From Amyelois transitella (lineage: Eukaryota; Arthropoda; Insecta; Lepidoptera; Pyralidae), in the NCBI RefSeq assembly GCF_032362555.1, contig NC_083506.1, positions 2,341,501-2,405,500 of the forward strand: a stretch of 64,000 bases of DNA, written 5' to 3'. Below are positions 21,968 through 34,899 of the stretch, one piece after another. Both the position numbers and the translations under genes were made by a program. The notes beneath the pieces are model-generated. The model did not search any database, was not told the origin of the DNA, and was given only the letters and a program-made list of their open reading frames with translations. Every line of letters begins with the position of its first letter. The first letter of the stretch is position 1.

Positions 21968-22080
21968 ACTGTGGATGAGGCGAAGCGAAACCTATGCAGT
22001 GATCGCCGCAAGTAGAAAGATGTAGTCTCTGCCTACCCTCCCGGTAAGAGGATATATGCGTGTTATGTAGGTCTGTATGT
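21968..22080 (+). repeat. Family B LINE 3' end
   Basis: TGTGGATGAGGCGAAGCG, GAAAGATGTAGTCTCTGCC, CCCGGTAAGAGG and GCGTGTTATGTAGGTCTG parallel 4840-4931. Confidence 0.6.
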
Positions 22081-22092
22081 TTATAGCGCATG

Positions 22093-22345
22093 TAGAATAA
22101 GAGCGCCGGTGGTCGAATCGCTAAGGTGCCCGGTTATAATGTGTGCTGCGCAGAAAGGAACAGGTTCGAATCCCACCTTGGCTATATACCAATTACTATT
22201 TTCGAAGTTATGTGCATAAGTATGAATACAATGCCTTTGACCATATCCTGGATTGGGTGAGTCAGGTTTTTACACGAAGGGACTTCCATCTGATCTCCGG
22301 CAGGTTTTCCCTCACCGCAAGAGCATCGGCGGGTAATCAAACTGA
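22093..22345 (+). repeat. tRNA-derived SINE family 2, rearranged
   Basis: The head GCGCCGGTGGTCGAATCGCT..AAGGTGCCCGGTT and B box GGTTCGAATCCCACC are followed by the family body in inverted order (GTCAGGTTTTTACACGAAGG, AGGTTTTCCCTCACCG), so it is a head-to-tail rearranged copy. Confidence 0.65.
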
Positions 22346-22414
22346 TGTTTTTTTTTGTAACTGACAACACTGTGTTGTCACTGCTTTGTTTCTATAAAAA
22401 AAATGAGAATAAAA

Positions 22415-22600
22415 AATATATAATTATATATTTTTTTAAAAATTATATAATTAAAAAATTATATATAAAAAATTATATATATTTTTTAATAATTATATAA
22501 TTATATATTTTTTTAAAAATTATATAATTAAAAAATTATATATAAAAAATTATATATATTTTTTAATAATTATATAATTATATATTTTTATATATTTTTT
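22415..22600. repeat. AT-only palindromic tandem repeat, 77-bp unit
   Basis: About 2.4 copies of a unit made only of A and T. AAAAATTATATAATT recurs at 22438 and 22515. Each unit contains inverted repeats (ATATATTTTTT and AAAAAATTATATAT) and could extrude a cruciform. It follows a T-run and a short TGACAACACTGTGTTGTCA palindrome. Confidence 0.85.
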
Positions 22601-22796
22601 GTTCTATTTTTTTGACACTTTTATTTTTTTTGAGATTGGTAAATTTTTTTATGTACTTATAGTTTATAACTTCAACGTTATTATATTATATACCTTTATC
22701 AGGAAATAGTATCATAAGTGGATACTTCCTATGTTAAGCCGGCGGAGAGCAGTAAAACTTAGTAAAATAATTTTTCAGTATGTAACATATAAGTTA

Positions 22797-22995
22797 CTAG
22801 CGACCCGCCCCAGCTTCGCACGGGTAGCATTATTGATATTCATGCAAACTTTTACCCCCATTTTAGTATTTTAGGGGATTTTGGAAAATAAGTTTGTTAT
22901 AGGTATTAGAACGCGTGTTTATGTGTTTTGCATACCAAATTTCATTCCAATCGGTCCAGCGATTTAGCTGTGACAGACGCACTTTTGCATCTATT
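22797..22995 (+). repeat. 'GCGACCCGCCCC' interspersed repeat
   Basis: ACTAGCGACCCGCCCCAGCT, TTCGCACGGG and CCAAATTTCATTCCAATCGG then CAGCGATTTAGCTGTGAC form a repeat known from many arthropod genomes, thought to be a retroelement 3' end. Confidence 0.6.
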
Positions 22996-25900
22996 ATTTA
23001 TTTACAAAGGGATTTACTATCTGTAAGGATACAATAGCAGTTTTAAGGTTAACCAACCAAGGTATATTTTTTTTAAATAAAACTCAACATTGTTCATAAT
23101 GACCTGTATATTTACCTAAGTGTAAAGGAGTGTATTTACATTTCAGTGGACATCCATCATGTGAACAACCTAGCTTATCATAAGTAGTTTATAATATACA
23201 TTGTGACTTTTTAAATGACAGCATCAGCTTACTTCATTAAAATTTATAAACTTTCAAACCAATTTTAGTGGGGGATTATAGTTTTTTATCATGTTCCAGG
23301 ATGTTAACATATAAAAATACAATAAAAAAAACTACCTACAAATAAATACATTTTGATGTCTCATGTATGAAATTATAACTTATTTATAAGAATAAATATA
23401 ATAATATTCGGAAATTTAAGCTGACGTTTAAAAAGTCATCTGTATAAACATAATTCACACGTTCATTTCTCAATCTCTCTTGTATTGCAAACGAAAACGA
23501 AAATATTCACTTTTGGGAACAATAATGTTCTCATTTCATCTTGTCATGAACAATGTTTTGACATTACAAGTTTAATTTATTTTAACAATTTAATGATTAA
23601 ACAAATTTAGTACCAATGTTTTTATTAAAATGTACAACAGGAAAAATAAATATGCACCTACATACTTGTGAAAAAATAGTTTATGTTAATTATGTCAGAT
23701 TCCAGGTGAGACTCTGTTTGTTGTAGATATTAAAGTAAACTATTGGAGATTTTCAAATAATAAAAGATGATTTAAATTTTTTTTGTTACTGATTATTTCT
23801 ACTTATTTTTGGTTAAGTGATATAATGACGTCACAGTCTAAGTTATGTCAGTAGACTAAGAGAATTTACAAATACAATGTACAAATTCTTAAGCTAGCCG
23901 AGCATAAACTCTCCTACATGGTACTATAATTTAATTATTGTGCCTTGTATCATTTACATTTATGAGTTAAGTCATTAAAAGATTATTGTTGTTATTCAAA
24001 ACAAAGTTACATGAATTCATACTCTATCCTACTCCATTGAATAATTTAAAAAAAAATTCCAAATTCTACAATATTTGTTTACATAAATTGTAGTATTTAT
24101 CAAATTTACGCTTAATCTGTTTAAACAAACCTTTAATATTTCTTTAATTTAGGAAAAAAGCACGTAATTAATAATTATTTGTTCGAAACCATTATACATT
24201 TGAAATGTAAAAATTAAGGTACAGTGCATAATAATTAAATTTCAGTATTATCCAAACCAGTGGTTCTGATTGGAATGTTAATTTATTTTTGCAGTCGTAT
24301 GTAAACTGCGTTTTTTTTAATTTGTATAGTTATTTATTGGTATTTATAAATAAATAAATCTTTTAAAAAAATCGTAAACGGAATATGAATAAAAATAAAG
24401 TGCGTAGTTGTAAAATGCCCGTTAAGTTCAGGTTTTAGCTAACATATACATACATATATAACTTGATTTGCAAAATGTTTACAAGATCAATAGGTACTAT
24501 ATCAATAGGTATAATTACGAAACATATTTTCAAGGTACTACATTTCGTAATGATACTTATTAAAATAGTAACGTTCAAGCCCTTAGAGAGTTCAAACTTT
24601 AATAGTCCGACTCTGTCTAAGAAAAAAAAGCACAGTGGATTATTATACGAAATAGCAGTTTTTTTAAAAGGGTGAATCGTGTGACATATTAAAGGACGTA
24701 GTAAATCATGAATACCCTTATCTTTATAAATTATAAAATCAACAAAATATTCACTAGCTAAAAATATGGGATATAACAAGTATTTTATTGTATCGATTTC
24801 TAATAACTATTATTTCTGTGATTTTTTATTATCACATAAATACCTTTATACATATATAAAAACGCAGTTTACAAGCAAACAACCTTATCGAATATTTTAG
24901 TCTACTTTCTAATGAATTGTTCTTATCCGAGTTAAGACATTCATTACATTTTACATAAGATAATAATTATTATGTTGAATTTTTTTGTTATATAAAGCAA
25001 TTTCACTTATAAGCGAACACATTGAGTAAACCTTTCATTAAGCAATATTACGGTGATATTGAAAATTATTTAGATTTTTACTGAAATTATGACCTTTTGA
25101 ACATATTTTTCATAGTCAATTCAACTTATATTACTTTTATGAGATTTATATAGAACTGATATTTATTTTTTTAGTAATTATAAGTTGAACTTACTACAGT
25201 GTTTTTGCATACTATTCTATTATACAAATTTATATAGTTTTATATGGAATAAATATTTTTTTTATTGTTAGACAGGATTAAAAATATGTAAAACAGAGAT
25301 GACAATAAATTACGATCATTCTTCTTTTTCTAAATAAAGTTAATTATAAATTAATTGACAGCATTTTAATGATAAATTAACAAATGACGGGTTATTATTA
25401 TTTAATCGGTAGGTAACAAGCACACAACTTCCAGAGAACGTAGTAAAAATATCTTAACAATGAAAATGGCACATAGCTTTTTAAGACATAGTAAAGTATA
25501 AAATAATAAAAATATATGATTTCGTTGCACAACCAAGAATAATATTCAGTAAATATTTTAATCATGAATTATTTTTATTGATTTGTTTAAACTAAATTAA
25601 TCAAGTGGAATCAAAAGAAAATCTTAAGTATTATAAATTAATAACAACACAAAAAAATATAGAGACCCAATATCTACATGTACTTAAATTAAATCTAACT
25701 AGATGATTAAATTAATTTTGATATTTCATAGCCGAATAGAGAACCCTAGCTGCATAAGATAAAAAATGTTACAATAATCAATTTGATTTAAAAATACATT
25801 CTAAAATAATTTGAAGATAGTTGTTCACCTTATTATAACACCGCTCAGTAAATAGACCTAGAAAGGAACATATAAACTATAGCAATCGTTATTCAAAAAT

Positions 25901-26751
25901 CTTAACAGCCATTTCTTTAAAATATTAATTTCGATGACTCCTTGGATTTAATGGAAGCAAAAAGCATTTTTGTATAAATTCTAATTAAAAATTTAGTGTT
26001 GTTTAAGATATACAAGTACTTATATTATATTACATACATATAGATATGGACGTGTCCATAGACCTCTAGTTTTAGTTGTCCCTTATTCATTAAAAAAATT
26101 ATATATATAAAATTGTATAAAAAAAATCCCATGTCTACATCTACAAAAAAAGATAAAAATGTAAAGTTATTAAGTATGAATAAGGATTTTAAATATTTAT
26201 ATATAGTCCGTGCGAAGAGAACTGGCAATATACAGATAAAGCAGATGGCACATAAATTTTTACAGATATCATTAGACGCGCTATCTCATCCATTTATCAA
26301 TTAGAACAATGATATTCCAACAACATTCAAACCACATTGGTCTCAAAGCGAAAGTTCAGAACAATATGCTGTGACAATCAGCACTCGAGTAACTTGGTCT
26401 TGAAATTGATAATTTAAATAATTTAACATTTCAATGGCCTATCACTAACAATCTCTTCGTTTAGACTTGCCTTTGTACAGGGTTTGTACATTTTACAGTA
26501 CAAGCCGTACATAAATGATGTCAAACGTAATGTAAAATGAAATTAAAAAAAAAAAATATTTAAAAATTTTATGCCACTCACAGAACAACTTCAGCCACGT
26601 ACGACGCACATGCGTGAAAGGAATTTATTAATTTAAAAAAAATACAATTTAAAAAAAGAAAATTATAAACGGCTTTTGATCACAACCGAGCGATTAGTCT
26701 CGGTCGGTCTGCCGACTAGTAAACACGTGGCGTGGTTTGTTCTGTGTCGTC
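22996..26751. other. AT-rich region downstream of syndecan
   Basis: Very AT-rich, with no exon recognised. Part is presumably the 3' UTR of syndecan, which lies upstream on the - strand. AATAAA on that strand at 26629-26624 is one possible early poly(A) signal, 123 bases after the stop. Confidence 0.5.
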
Positions 26752-26924
26752 TCACGCGTAGAACTCCCTGTTGTTGTGTCCCTTCCCGTAGGAGGCGGCG
26801 GCGGGGCTCCTCTTGGGCTCGTCTAGCGCGTACGAGCCCTCGTCTTTCTTCCGCATCCGGTACACGATGAACATGACTACTAGTATCGCGCATAGTAATC
26901 CGACTACAGCGCCACCAATCACGG
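26752..26924 (-). CDS. Sdc: Syndecan last exon: transmembrane and cytoplasmic tail
   Basis: The acceptor is ATTTTCAG. It reads VIGGAVVGLLCAILVVMFIV, YRMRKKDEGSYALDEPK, then KGHNNREFYA and TGA. The GxxxG-type dimer motif, the C1 region and the EFYA end are all present. Confidence 0.96.
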
Positions 26925-29763
26925 CTGAAAATTATACAATATTTTAATTTTAAAAATTATGTTTTGAGAAGTTAGGTACTTTAAGTGTCACGTAAATCTC
27001 GTCTTTATCCCTTACGATGTAGACAAAGTCAACAAAAAACCTCGAAAAGGCTGAAAGGCCACGTTAGCTGTGTGGCCAGATTCAAATAGTAACAGGATTC
27101 TAGCCTATCGCTCTTTTGTAGTTCTAGTTTTCATGAGTTTAATTACATTAAGATTTAATCACGGCTCATTATCCCTTACGGGGTAGACGGAGACCACAAT
27201 CTCCAAATGTCTGGAAGGCCAGGTTCAGCTGTACGGCTTAATGAGCAAACTCACCAGCTAGAATGCCAGGCTGCGCGAAGAAGCTAGTGGCTTGGTCCTC
27301 GGGTTTGTTCATAATGAGAACGCCGGTGTCCGCCGGGCCCACCTTCGATTCCACGAACGATGACCCGTCGGGTTGATGGTCCTGAAACACGGGAACATTG
27401 ATAGTTTAGATAAGATACATACATACGGTCACGTCTATATCCCTTGCGGGGTAGATAGAGCCAACAGTCTTGAGAAGACTGAATGGCCACGTTCAGCTAT
27501 TTGGCTTAACGATAGAATTGAGATTCAACTAGTGACAGGTTGCTAGCCCATCGCCTAAAAACAATCCCAAGTTTGTAAGCCTTTTACGACATCCATGGGA
27601 AAGAGATGGAGTGGTCCTATTCTTTTTTGTATTGGTGCCAGGAACCACACGTCTTAGATAAGATCTATGTATATTAAAGCAACAACCTGAAAAAAATCTG
27701 AAAGCCAGCCCCGTGCAGCTCGACCCATTGCAATCAACCGGTAACACGCGAAGAGAGAATGAGGGTCAACACGCGAAGATGAAAGAATCGTAAAATAATA
27801 AGGCAACTTACGGGTTCAGGATTGGTTTCCTCTCCAGAGATGCTGATGTCAGTCTGGTCCGGGCGCGAGGGTTGAGTGTCCCTCGCGCCTCCTATCACCA
27901 CTTCGGGGTTGCTGGTCTCAGCTGGCTTCAAGCGGGCTGGAATATCAGAGTAAATAACTATGAAATAAAATATGATAAGAAATATGAACATTCAATAATG
28001 GTAAAAAAACAACAGGAACGATATATGTGATTTCAGTGATAGTCAATATTGTAACTTATCAAGATCTTAATCCTGATTATGACATTAAAAACAGGAGTTA
28101 ATGTAGATACATTTTTTATGGGCAATAAAGTTAATTTGTATTGTATTGTAGATTTACTGCTGACAGAAATATTTTACTTCAGATGCCACGAATGGATGGT
28201 ATAGAAGAAACAATAGATCTTGATCTACAACCGCAAGTTAGTTCAATGACTGTTCTAACAACCGCTGTATTTTTCTTTGTTAGTAATTCTTTATTTAATG
28301 AACAATGTATGTCACATGGATTACTCATAGTATTAGTAAACTTTGTTATTGATTATCCTCTTATTAAAATTTATAAAGTCCTACTTGAAATTTTGAGACA
28401 TGAAAAAATATGGTATTTGGGTGTAAAAATACATTGATAATTGTATTTTTAGGCGACGAAGACTTTAGGAGTTGGGAGTCATCTTAAGGTATTTAGAATG
28501 ACAAAATATCAATCACTATTGAAATAAAAATCAAACATGATACATGAAAACTCTAAAATGAGAGATGCCAATGATAAAACTAAATTGGCCAAAGGTTCTA
28601 CATGAATTTTATGAGATGAAAAAGGCTACAGTACCGAAGAACATGCGGCACTAGTCGATGGAGCAATTCAAAAGATGGGTATAATAAATCGGTAAAACGA
28701 CAAAGATTTGCATGATGAAGAATGAAGTCATGCAAAGTAAATAAACAAAACATCTCATAGCAAACTGAGTCAAGATATGTAAACTTACCAAATTCCTTTT
28801 CGGCAAATATTGTTTTAAACAGTAGAAATTTAGAGAATAGATTGCATATAATAACGATAATTTATTAATTTTAATAGGCAACCGCTTATTAGCGTGTTTA
28901 ACAGGAAACTGGTGTGTGGATAACCAAACCAAATGGCTTCTGTCACACTTATGCAGAAGATAAAAAAGTATAAATTCAAGGCTATGACACAATTAACACT
29001 ATTGTATTCATAGCCACAGCATTTAAATGGAAATTATTACGGACATTTTGTTAATATTAGTAATTATTAATTAACATTAGTTTATTTTATTAACATTAAA
29101 ACTCGTACTACTTAATTAAAATTATAAAGACTAGTGACAACGTAAATTTAACAATAGATTATATCAGCAGACTTTGACAAAATAATTATTTTTGAATTTT
29201 ATTTAGTAATGATTGATGTAAGTATTGTTTTTACACATGATGTAAGTAACTAAAAAACTTTTCTAAAATATATGAAATTAGTAAATTGGAAATCAAAACT
29301 AAATTATATGTAAGTATGAGTTTTTCAGTTAGACCTTGACATCCATACTTAATTTTCAAAAACAACGACATACCAGTAAAAATTGTTAAATTTACGTTAC
29401 TATTAACTATAAAATAAAAAACGCAAAATAAAATTTGGCATGCCACAGCCGCTACTCACGAATGACTACATCGAAATCTGCCGGGATCGCAGGTGTCGAC
29501 TCCGGTAAAACGGGGGCAAAGAATTCCGGGACAGTGGTGGTGTTGGGGAGGTCTGATATGGGGATGGAACTGGCTGTGGTGTAGTCGCCGAAGGTGTAGT
29601 CTTCGTCGTCCTCGGGCCCATCACCTGATCCGCGGCCGTCCTCGTCGTCCACGCCGGGGCCCGCGCCCCAGCCGGAGCCAGAACTCTCGTCGCCCTCTAG
29701 GCCAGATCCGTCATCGTCAACATAGTCTGGTGGCGCTTGATTGGATGCGGCGGCTGCGCTGTC
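26752..29763 (-). CDS. Sdc: Syndecan, C-terminal part (four exons)
   Basis: Syndecan is a single-pass membrane proteoglycan carrying heparan sulphate, a co-receptor for matrix, Slit/Robo and growth factors. Exons 29763-29460, 27936-27812, 27381-27255 and 26924-26752 join in phase and give 242 residues plus stop. The first exon is acidic with Ser-Gly attachment sites (DDDGSGLEGDESSGSG, GRGSGDG). The middle exons form a Pro/Asp-rich stalk. Then follow GVLIMNKPEDQATSFFAQPG, the transmembrane AVIGGAVVGLLCAILVVMFI, the C1 motif YRMRKKDEGSYALDEPK and the PDZ-binding end EFYA. These are invariant in the family. The signal-peptide exon was not found up to 64000, so the upstream intron is longer than 34 kb or runs out of the window. 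Confidence 0.95.
26993..27115 (-). repeat. Family A repeat in syndecan intron
   Basis: Diverged: TTTATCCCTTACGATGTAGA, AAAAGGCTGAAAGGCCACG and TTCAAATAGTAACAGG. Confidence 0.65.
27160..27246 (-). repeat. Family A fragment next to a syndecan exon
   Basis: TATCCCTTACGGGGTAGACG and CAGGTTCAGCTGTACGGCTT. It ends within 10 bases of the donor of exon 27255-27381. Confidence 0.65.
27255..27381 (-). CDS. Sdc: Syndecan juxtamembrane exon
   Basis: The acceptor is GTGTTTCAG and the donor GCTG|GTGAGT. It reads DHQPDGSSFVESKVGPAD then VLIMNKPEDQATSFFAQPG, the conserved stretch next to the membrane. Confidence 0.93.
27415..27655 (-). repeat. Family A repeat, full length
   Basis: From CATACATACGGTCACGTCTA to GGTGCCAGGAACCACACGTC. 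All family landmarks are present, and it lies in a syndecan intron of only 430 bp. Confidence 0.85.
27812..27936 (-). CDS. Sdc: Syndecan stalk exon
   Basis: The acceptor is ATATTCCAG and the donor CCC|GTAAGT. It reads RLKPAETSNPEVVIGGARD to SGEETNPEP and is in phase with both neighbours. Confidence 0.88.
27937..29459 (-). other. Syndecan intron
   Basis: AT-rich, 1.5 kb. About 28555-28720 has reading fragments (LKWPKVLHEFYEMKKATVPKN, EEHAALVDGAIQKMG) broken by stops, possibly an old mobile-element gene. No family recognised. Confidence 0.5.
29460..29763 (-). CDS. Sdc: Syndecan exon with glycosaminoglycan sites
   Basis: The acceptor is CAATTCCAG and the donor ATTC|GTGAGT. It reads DSAAAASNQAPPDYVDDDG..., several Ser-Gly pairs beside Asp/Glu runs, then DYTFGDYTTASSIPISDLPN and ADFDVVI. 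GC-rich against an AT-rich intron. Confidence 0.9.
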
Positions 29764-30639
29764 CTGGAATTGAGAGAAGCACGCTTGAGTGCTGATAGAA
29801 ATTGATGTGAAGTTTGTTTTCGGAATGTTTGGCAGTTTTAATCTTCCATTATTATTTATTTTGACAATTTAGTTGTTTTGTGTCAGATGTGTTTGTGATT
29901 GTGTTTAGGTATAAACATATAAGTTATCATACTATTAAAAATAGGATTTCATATTAAACCGGGAATCTGTGACAACCAATGACTAAAATCTACTACCGCT
30001 TCAGTACATTTATATTTCTCACGTAAATAAAAGATGCTTGAATTTTGGCTTGTTTTCAGTAGGCAAATGTTTTAGCGTAAGAGAAGACCGATTTGAAACA
30101 CACACTTATAAAGGAATCAGTCAGTAATATTAAATTTATCACTTTTTTCTAAAAAAAAAGATAAGTAGTGCAAGCAGTACGATACAAAGAATCATCTACA
30201 ATCACTTGACGTAGCCTAAATTCTAGAAACTTTCCATGTAACCAGATAATTTGAACAAAATGGGAACAACAAATACGTACTATCACCTCATATGACATGG
30301 ATGATATGAATGACACCGAATGCATAATTTAGAAGCATGACCTATTTACAGGTTTTATGCTGAAACTAATACCGCTACGCCCGGAAAACACTTCAAAAAG
30401 GTAATTTTCGAATGGAAATCCTTACTAAATGATTGTCAACTATTGTATACAAAACAAAAGATACAAAATTAGGTACAATAAAGGGAAATGGGAAGATGTA
30501 TAAATCTCAGAATTGCGTTACCACGTCACCATGAATGGGGCAGGACATGAATGGAGAATGCGTTTTTTAGGTCACTCACCTTACACGGCCGGTCGAGATT
30601 TCTTAGTATTCAGTAGTATTAGGCCTGATTGCGTTTGAA

Positions 30640-30954
30640 TTATTTATAATTTTGATTTGGCCGAGCCTTATGGCAGTGCTTTGGTGGTTTAGCGTAAATT
30701 GTAGCCTGAGCCGCGGCCGATCGATAGGCTTTCGGAGGGGTGTGAGGAGGGGTGGGGGTGCCGGGAACGGCTGGCGTTCCCGTTTGCCGCCGACAGATGC
30801 CGGGAGCGAGGGAGGCTTCGGAGGAAAATGTTCCTAGTTGAGGCGGCAGAGCGCGTTTCGGGGGTAAGGGATTCCGATGGATTTCAACAGATGTCCTTTC
30901 AGTTTGTTGTTGCGTTATTGCAGACAACATTTTAATAATATAAAATTTTATCAA
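30640..30954 (-). other. GC-rich island with a 104-codon Pro/Ala-rich frame
   Basis: The frame reads MLSAITQQQTERTSVEIHRN, PPKRALPPQL, then GTPAVPGTPTPPHTPPKAYR to a stop. GC content and CpG density are high between 30660 and 30870, unlike the flanks. No homologue is recognised and no splice signals point to either syndecan exon. It could be an unrecognised exon, a small gene, or a regulatory island. I do not claim it is coding. Confidence 0.3.
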
Positions 30955-33659
30955 AATTGATCTATAAGTACTGATTTCATGTACATTAAAATTGTTGTAA
31001 AAACACTTATTAATTTATTTTATATGGATAATAAAAAAAATTGTACGGGTATAAAAAATACCAATGTTTTTTTACGCTGCGCCATATTAAGCTTTCAAAA
31101 ATGGAATCCGTATTTAAAATTAACGCGGTCCGCCACCGGATAGGCGCAGGGCAGTAATGAGGAATATTATTTATTGTCCACGCATAATAAGCCGCCCCGG
31201 TACATGTTTCTCTCATTATTACAGTAATACCGCTGTATTAATGTTGCTTTGTTATTTGTTACAAGCTACCTAATGTATTTTTTAATAGAACGTAAGATGT
31301 TGACATTATTTTCTTTTCTTCACTACGTACAAAGTTTAAAATTAGGTCGCCGCCCGTATTTAGTCCAAAGCTATTTTCTTCTATACGATGCAACGAATTT
31401 TGATGAAGTTTACTTGAATCACTTCATACTTATCATAAATAAATTTATTTATTTATTTTAACATGTTGTTATAAGTTATTTAAATCTAGGATTAATATTC
31501 GGTTTATAATTCAAACGTGATTAGTCTATTAATATAAATAAGTCAAATAATCTCTACCTAAATTAAATGAGAAATAATGTATAAAGTATGGCAGTAACGT
31601 ACAATTAGTTAATAATTACTTAAGTCCAAAAAGTCGTTAATTACGGGCCCCGGGTTCGGGAATGTTCACGTCAACTAATTACATGCCTTTCCCTTTAATC
31701 ATTTGCAGATTCTTTTAACTTTTATTTTTCGCGAAATAATGATTAAAAAAAATATACGGCGCCTTGCAGGCATTCTACAATGTCTGAAATAAAGTTATTG
31801 ATATATTCTTTGTGAAATATGATGTATATACCTAATAATATATTATAATAATAAGAATAAGTCTGCCATTGTACATATTCTTCTAAATTCAATGACTTAT
31901 TTGTTATATTTCTTTTTATGTGTAATAAAGATTTTACAAACGAATAAAATAAATATATGTAAGTAAGAGATAATAAAAAGAAAAATAAATTTTCAATTTT
32001 AGTACCCAATAATAAGCCCAGTTGACAGAGACCGTTATTACGCATATATCTTGAATTGCTCACGAGTAGATATAAAACATTACTAATTTTTAAACAAATG
32101 GTACCCAAGTCGTTAAGGAAAAAGGCTGTGTTAAGTTTTTCCAGATTTAAGAGTTAAAAAAACATAATTTACAATACATAAGAACTTCTTAAGTAAACTC
32201 TGTGGAGTTTATTTTTGTGCTTATCAGCAATTGCACTTACATCAAGCTCAGCTTATCTCTACAAAGCTTATTGGTTTAGGCCTATGTCAATTCCGAAGGA
32301 CCGCAAAAGATAGTTATTTCCATGTCTCTTTCACTGACTGGAAAAACATGAACTCTTTATAATATCAAATATATTTTTTTAACAGAAGCATTAATATCTC
32401 TTGTTGGTATAGTTCATTGGAGACATTTCCATATTGTCCTTGTTAATAAACAAATGAAAGAGAAAAAATATACGGTAGATTTTATATGTAGATACATAAT
32501 ACATTTTTTTTTGACATTTTCCCAGTAATCTTGAATAAACGGGCTTCGTTTTTCGCAGGTGAAGCTACGGACATAATCTAGTCACAATAATAAAAATATA
32601 AAGAACTACCTGTAACTATTTACGTTATATTCACACTGGAGGACGCCCGCGGCCTTGTCCGCGTGAAATGAATTATCCCGATAATCCACTTTCTACGGTT
32701 TCAAGTCTCTCAGCCTCTCAGTAACTACAGATATTTTTAAATCTGTGTCAGTAAGGGATATCTTTATAGCCTTTTTTTAAAAAAATGTGCTGCCCAGCGA
32801 ATCAATGAATAAGATACCTCATTCGGCTGAGTGGCAACACTCTAGAGTGCCGTCAATTTTCTCAGAAAAGTAAAACAAAACTCCGTAACCTTTAAATATG
32901 CCATGAATTCGAAAGTGGGCGTAAGCAACTGTTTAAAATGTACAAAGTTTAATGGAAATCCGAGGCGCTAAGGGAATATTAACGGGATAATGGCAACACC
33001 AAGGCTCACCTGGCTAAGCCTTCCCTTGCTCGTTATCGTATGTCTTTAACTAAAGACCAAGGACTTGTTAAAGATATTAAAAAAGATCTACCCATGATTA
33101 ATAAAACATTATGCCTTTCGCGGGCTTTAAAACTCATGATTTTTTCCACTTTTCATCCACATTTATAGTTACAGTCAATGCAAAAAAAGGCTATTAACCT
33201 CTGAATCTTACTTTGATTACTAAGCTTTCCATCTAAACCTGGCTAAGAAATATATCTTAAGTTATCTGCATAGTCCGAATAATAAAAGACAAGAAAATGG
33301 TAAAGATAACAATGGTTCTCTATTCGTTTTAACACGATGTTCAAGTGGTTTCATACATTATTTTTTACGAGAGATAGCTGGAAGTTTTGAAGGTTCTATT
33401 ATCTATGACGAATAGTAACGCGCATAAACTAGAAATACTCTGTTGAAGTTTGAGATACCTATTGAAATTTGGGAGTAACGTTTGGTCACGTCAGTTTGAC
33501 TACACGTCCTATAAATGTGTCGCCTATTGGATTCAAACATCAATTACTTAGTTGCAAGTTGCTCGGTTTTATGTGACAGGAGAGAAGCGGTTTAGTGCTG
33601 ATTTCTTATAACTTACTACTGTAACTAGTTACTAGCAAAATAATTCTCAGTTATTACTT

Positions 33660-34335
33660 ATCTATACTAATATTATAAAGCTGAAGAGTTTGTTTTGTTT
33701 GTTTGTTTGTTTGTTTAAACGCGCTAATCTCAGAAACTACTGAACCGATTTGAATAATTCTTTCACTGTTAGATAGTCTATTTATCGAGGAAGGCTATAG
33801 GCTACATTTTATCCCGGATTTCCTACGGGAAACGTCAACAATGCAGGTGAAAGTTGAATGAGTCGGCCATCTGCGAGCTTTCCACGCGAACGCTGCGCAA
33901 ACCAACAAAGATATAGTAAAACAATGTACTAAAGATGTGAAGTACTCATTTTTTGCCACAAAAAAGTCCGCGAGAGCATATATCTATCTCTTAAGGTTTA
34001 CTTACAATAACCACTTTTATGTTCATTTTTTAAGATTATTTTTTCATTATAAACATAAATTATTTTGAAACCAATTTTCTTGAAGTCAGTATTAATCCTT
34101 ATCCAAATAAATATGTTTATTACTTTCGGGTTTTCATGTAGACTAAAATTGCCATTTACAGTATATAAATCAGACGAATAGGTTTTGAGATATAGTCGTT
34201 ATAAGCAATTTGCAGCGAAACATTTAATACGGCGAACCAGCGTTCTTTCTAATACGCGTGACCGCCTGACCGCCCTGAATAAATATTATGCCCAAAATAA
34301 CTATTCCACGCGGACGAAGTCGCGGGCACAGCTAG
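33660..34335 (-). repeat. 'CTAGCTGTGCCCGCGAC' repeat, long copy
   Basis: It begins TCTATACTAATATTATAAAG with a (GTTT)n run and ends CGCGGACGAAGTCGCGGGCA plus CAGCTAG, the exact inverse of copies at 45804, 60050 and 63876. At 676 bp it is longer than those (about 265 bp), with extra middle sequence (GAAACATTTAATACGGCG), so it may be closer to a full element. Confidence 0.75.
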
Positions 34336-34899
34336 TTCTAAATAACATTTGACATCGCTAAAAGCCACGGCTTTATTTTTTCATTATTTTGTAACGCTGT
34401 TCGTGGAGGTCGTTCAAATGATTGCATGAATCAATTTTTGCCTTCTAATTACTACTGGAGAAAATGCCGACATACAAATAGGTTATTACTTTGTTTTTTT
34501 GTAAACTATTGCACATAAAAAAGGAAAATAACAAAACAATCATCGGATTTAGAAGAATATGACTTATCCCAATGCGGATAAGTTTATTTGTTTATTCTAT
34601 ATTTTTGAGATCTAACATAATATGAATTATTTGTCCCGTATATATTTATTTATTTTTATTTAATGTTACACGTTGGTACTAATCAAATCGCTCAAATCTT
34701 ATGATTTAAAACACTTGAAATGTATAGTTCAAATCTATCTCGTACATGCGGATACATGACATTTGTCACAGAATATCTGCAGTTGACATCTTTTTGTCGT
34801 GATAGCTATCTGTAGTCACTTACATTTTGTAGGATGTTATTGACAGAAACCTATTCTATGTCTCAATAATACAATTCTTTATTTTCAGTTGTAAGTTAG

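Noticed and set aside
26663..26893. Arg-rich 76-codon frame
   Set aside because: Out-of-frame reading of the last syndecan exon; the true frame gives the transmembrane segment and EFYA.
29493..29795. 100-codon + strand frame
   Set aside because: Opposite-strand shadow of the GC-rich syndecan exon.
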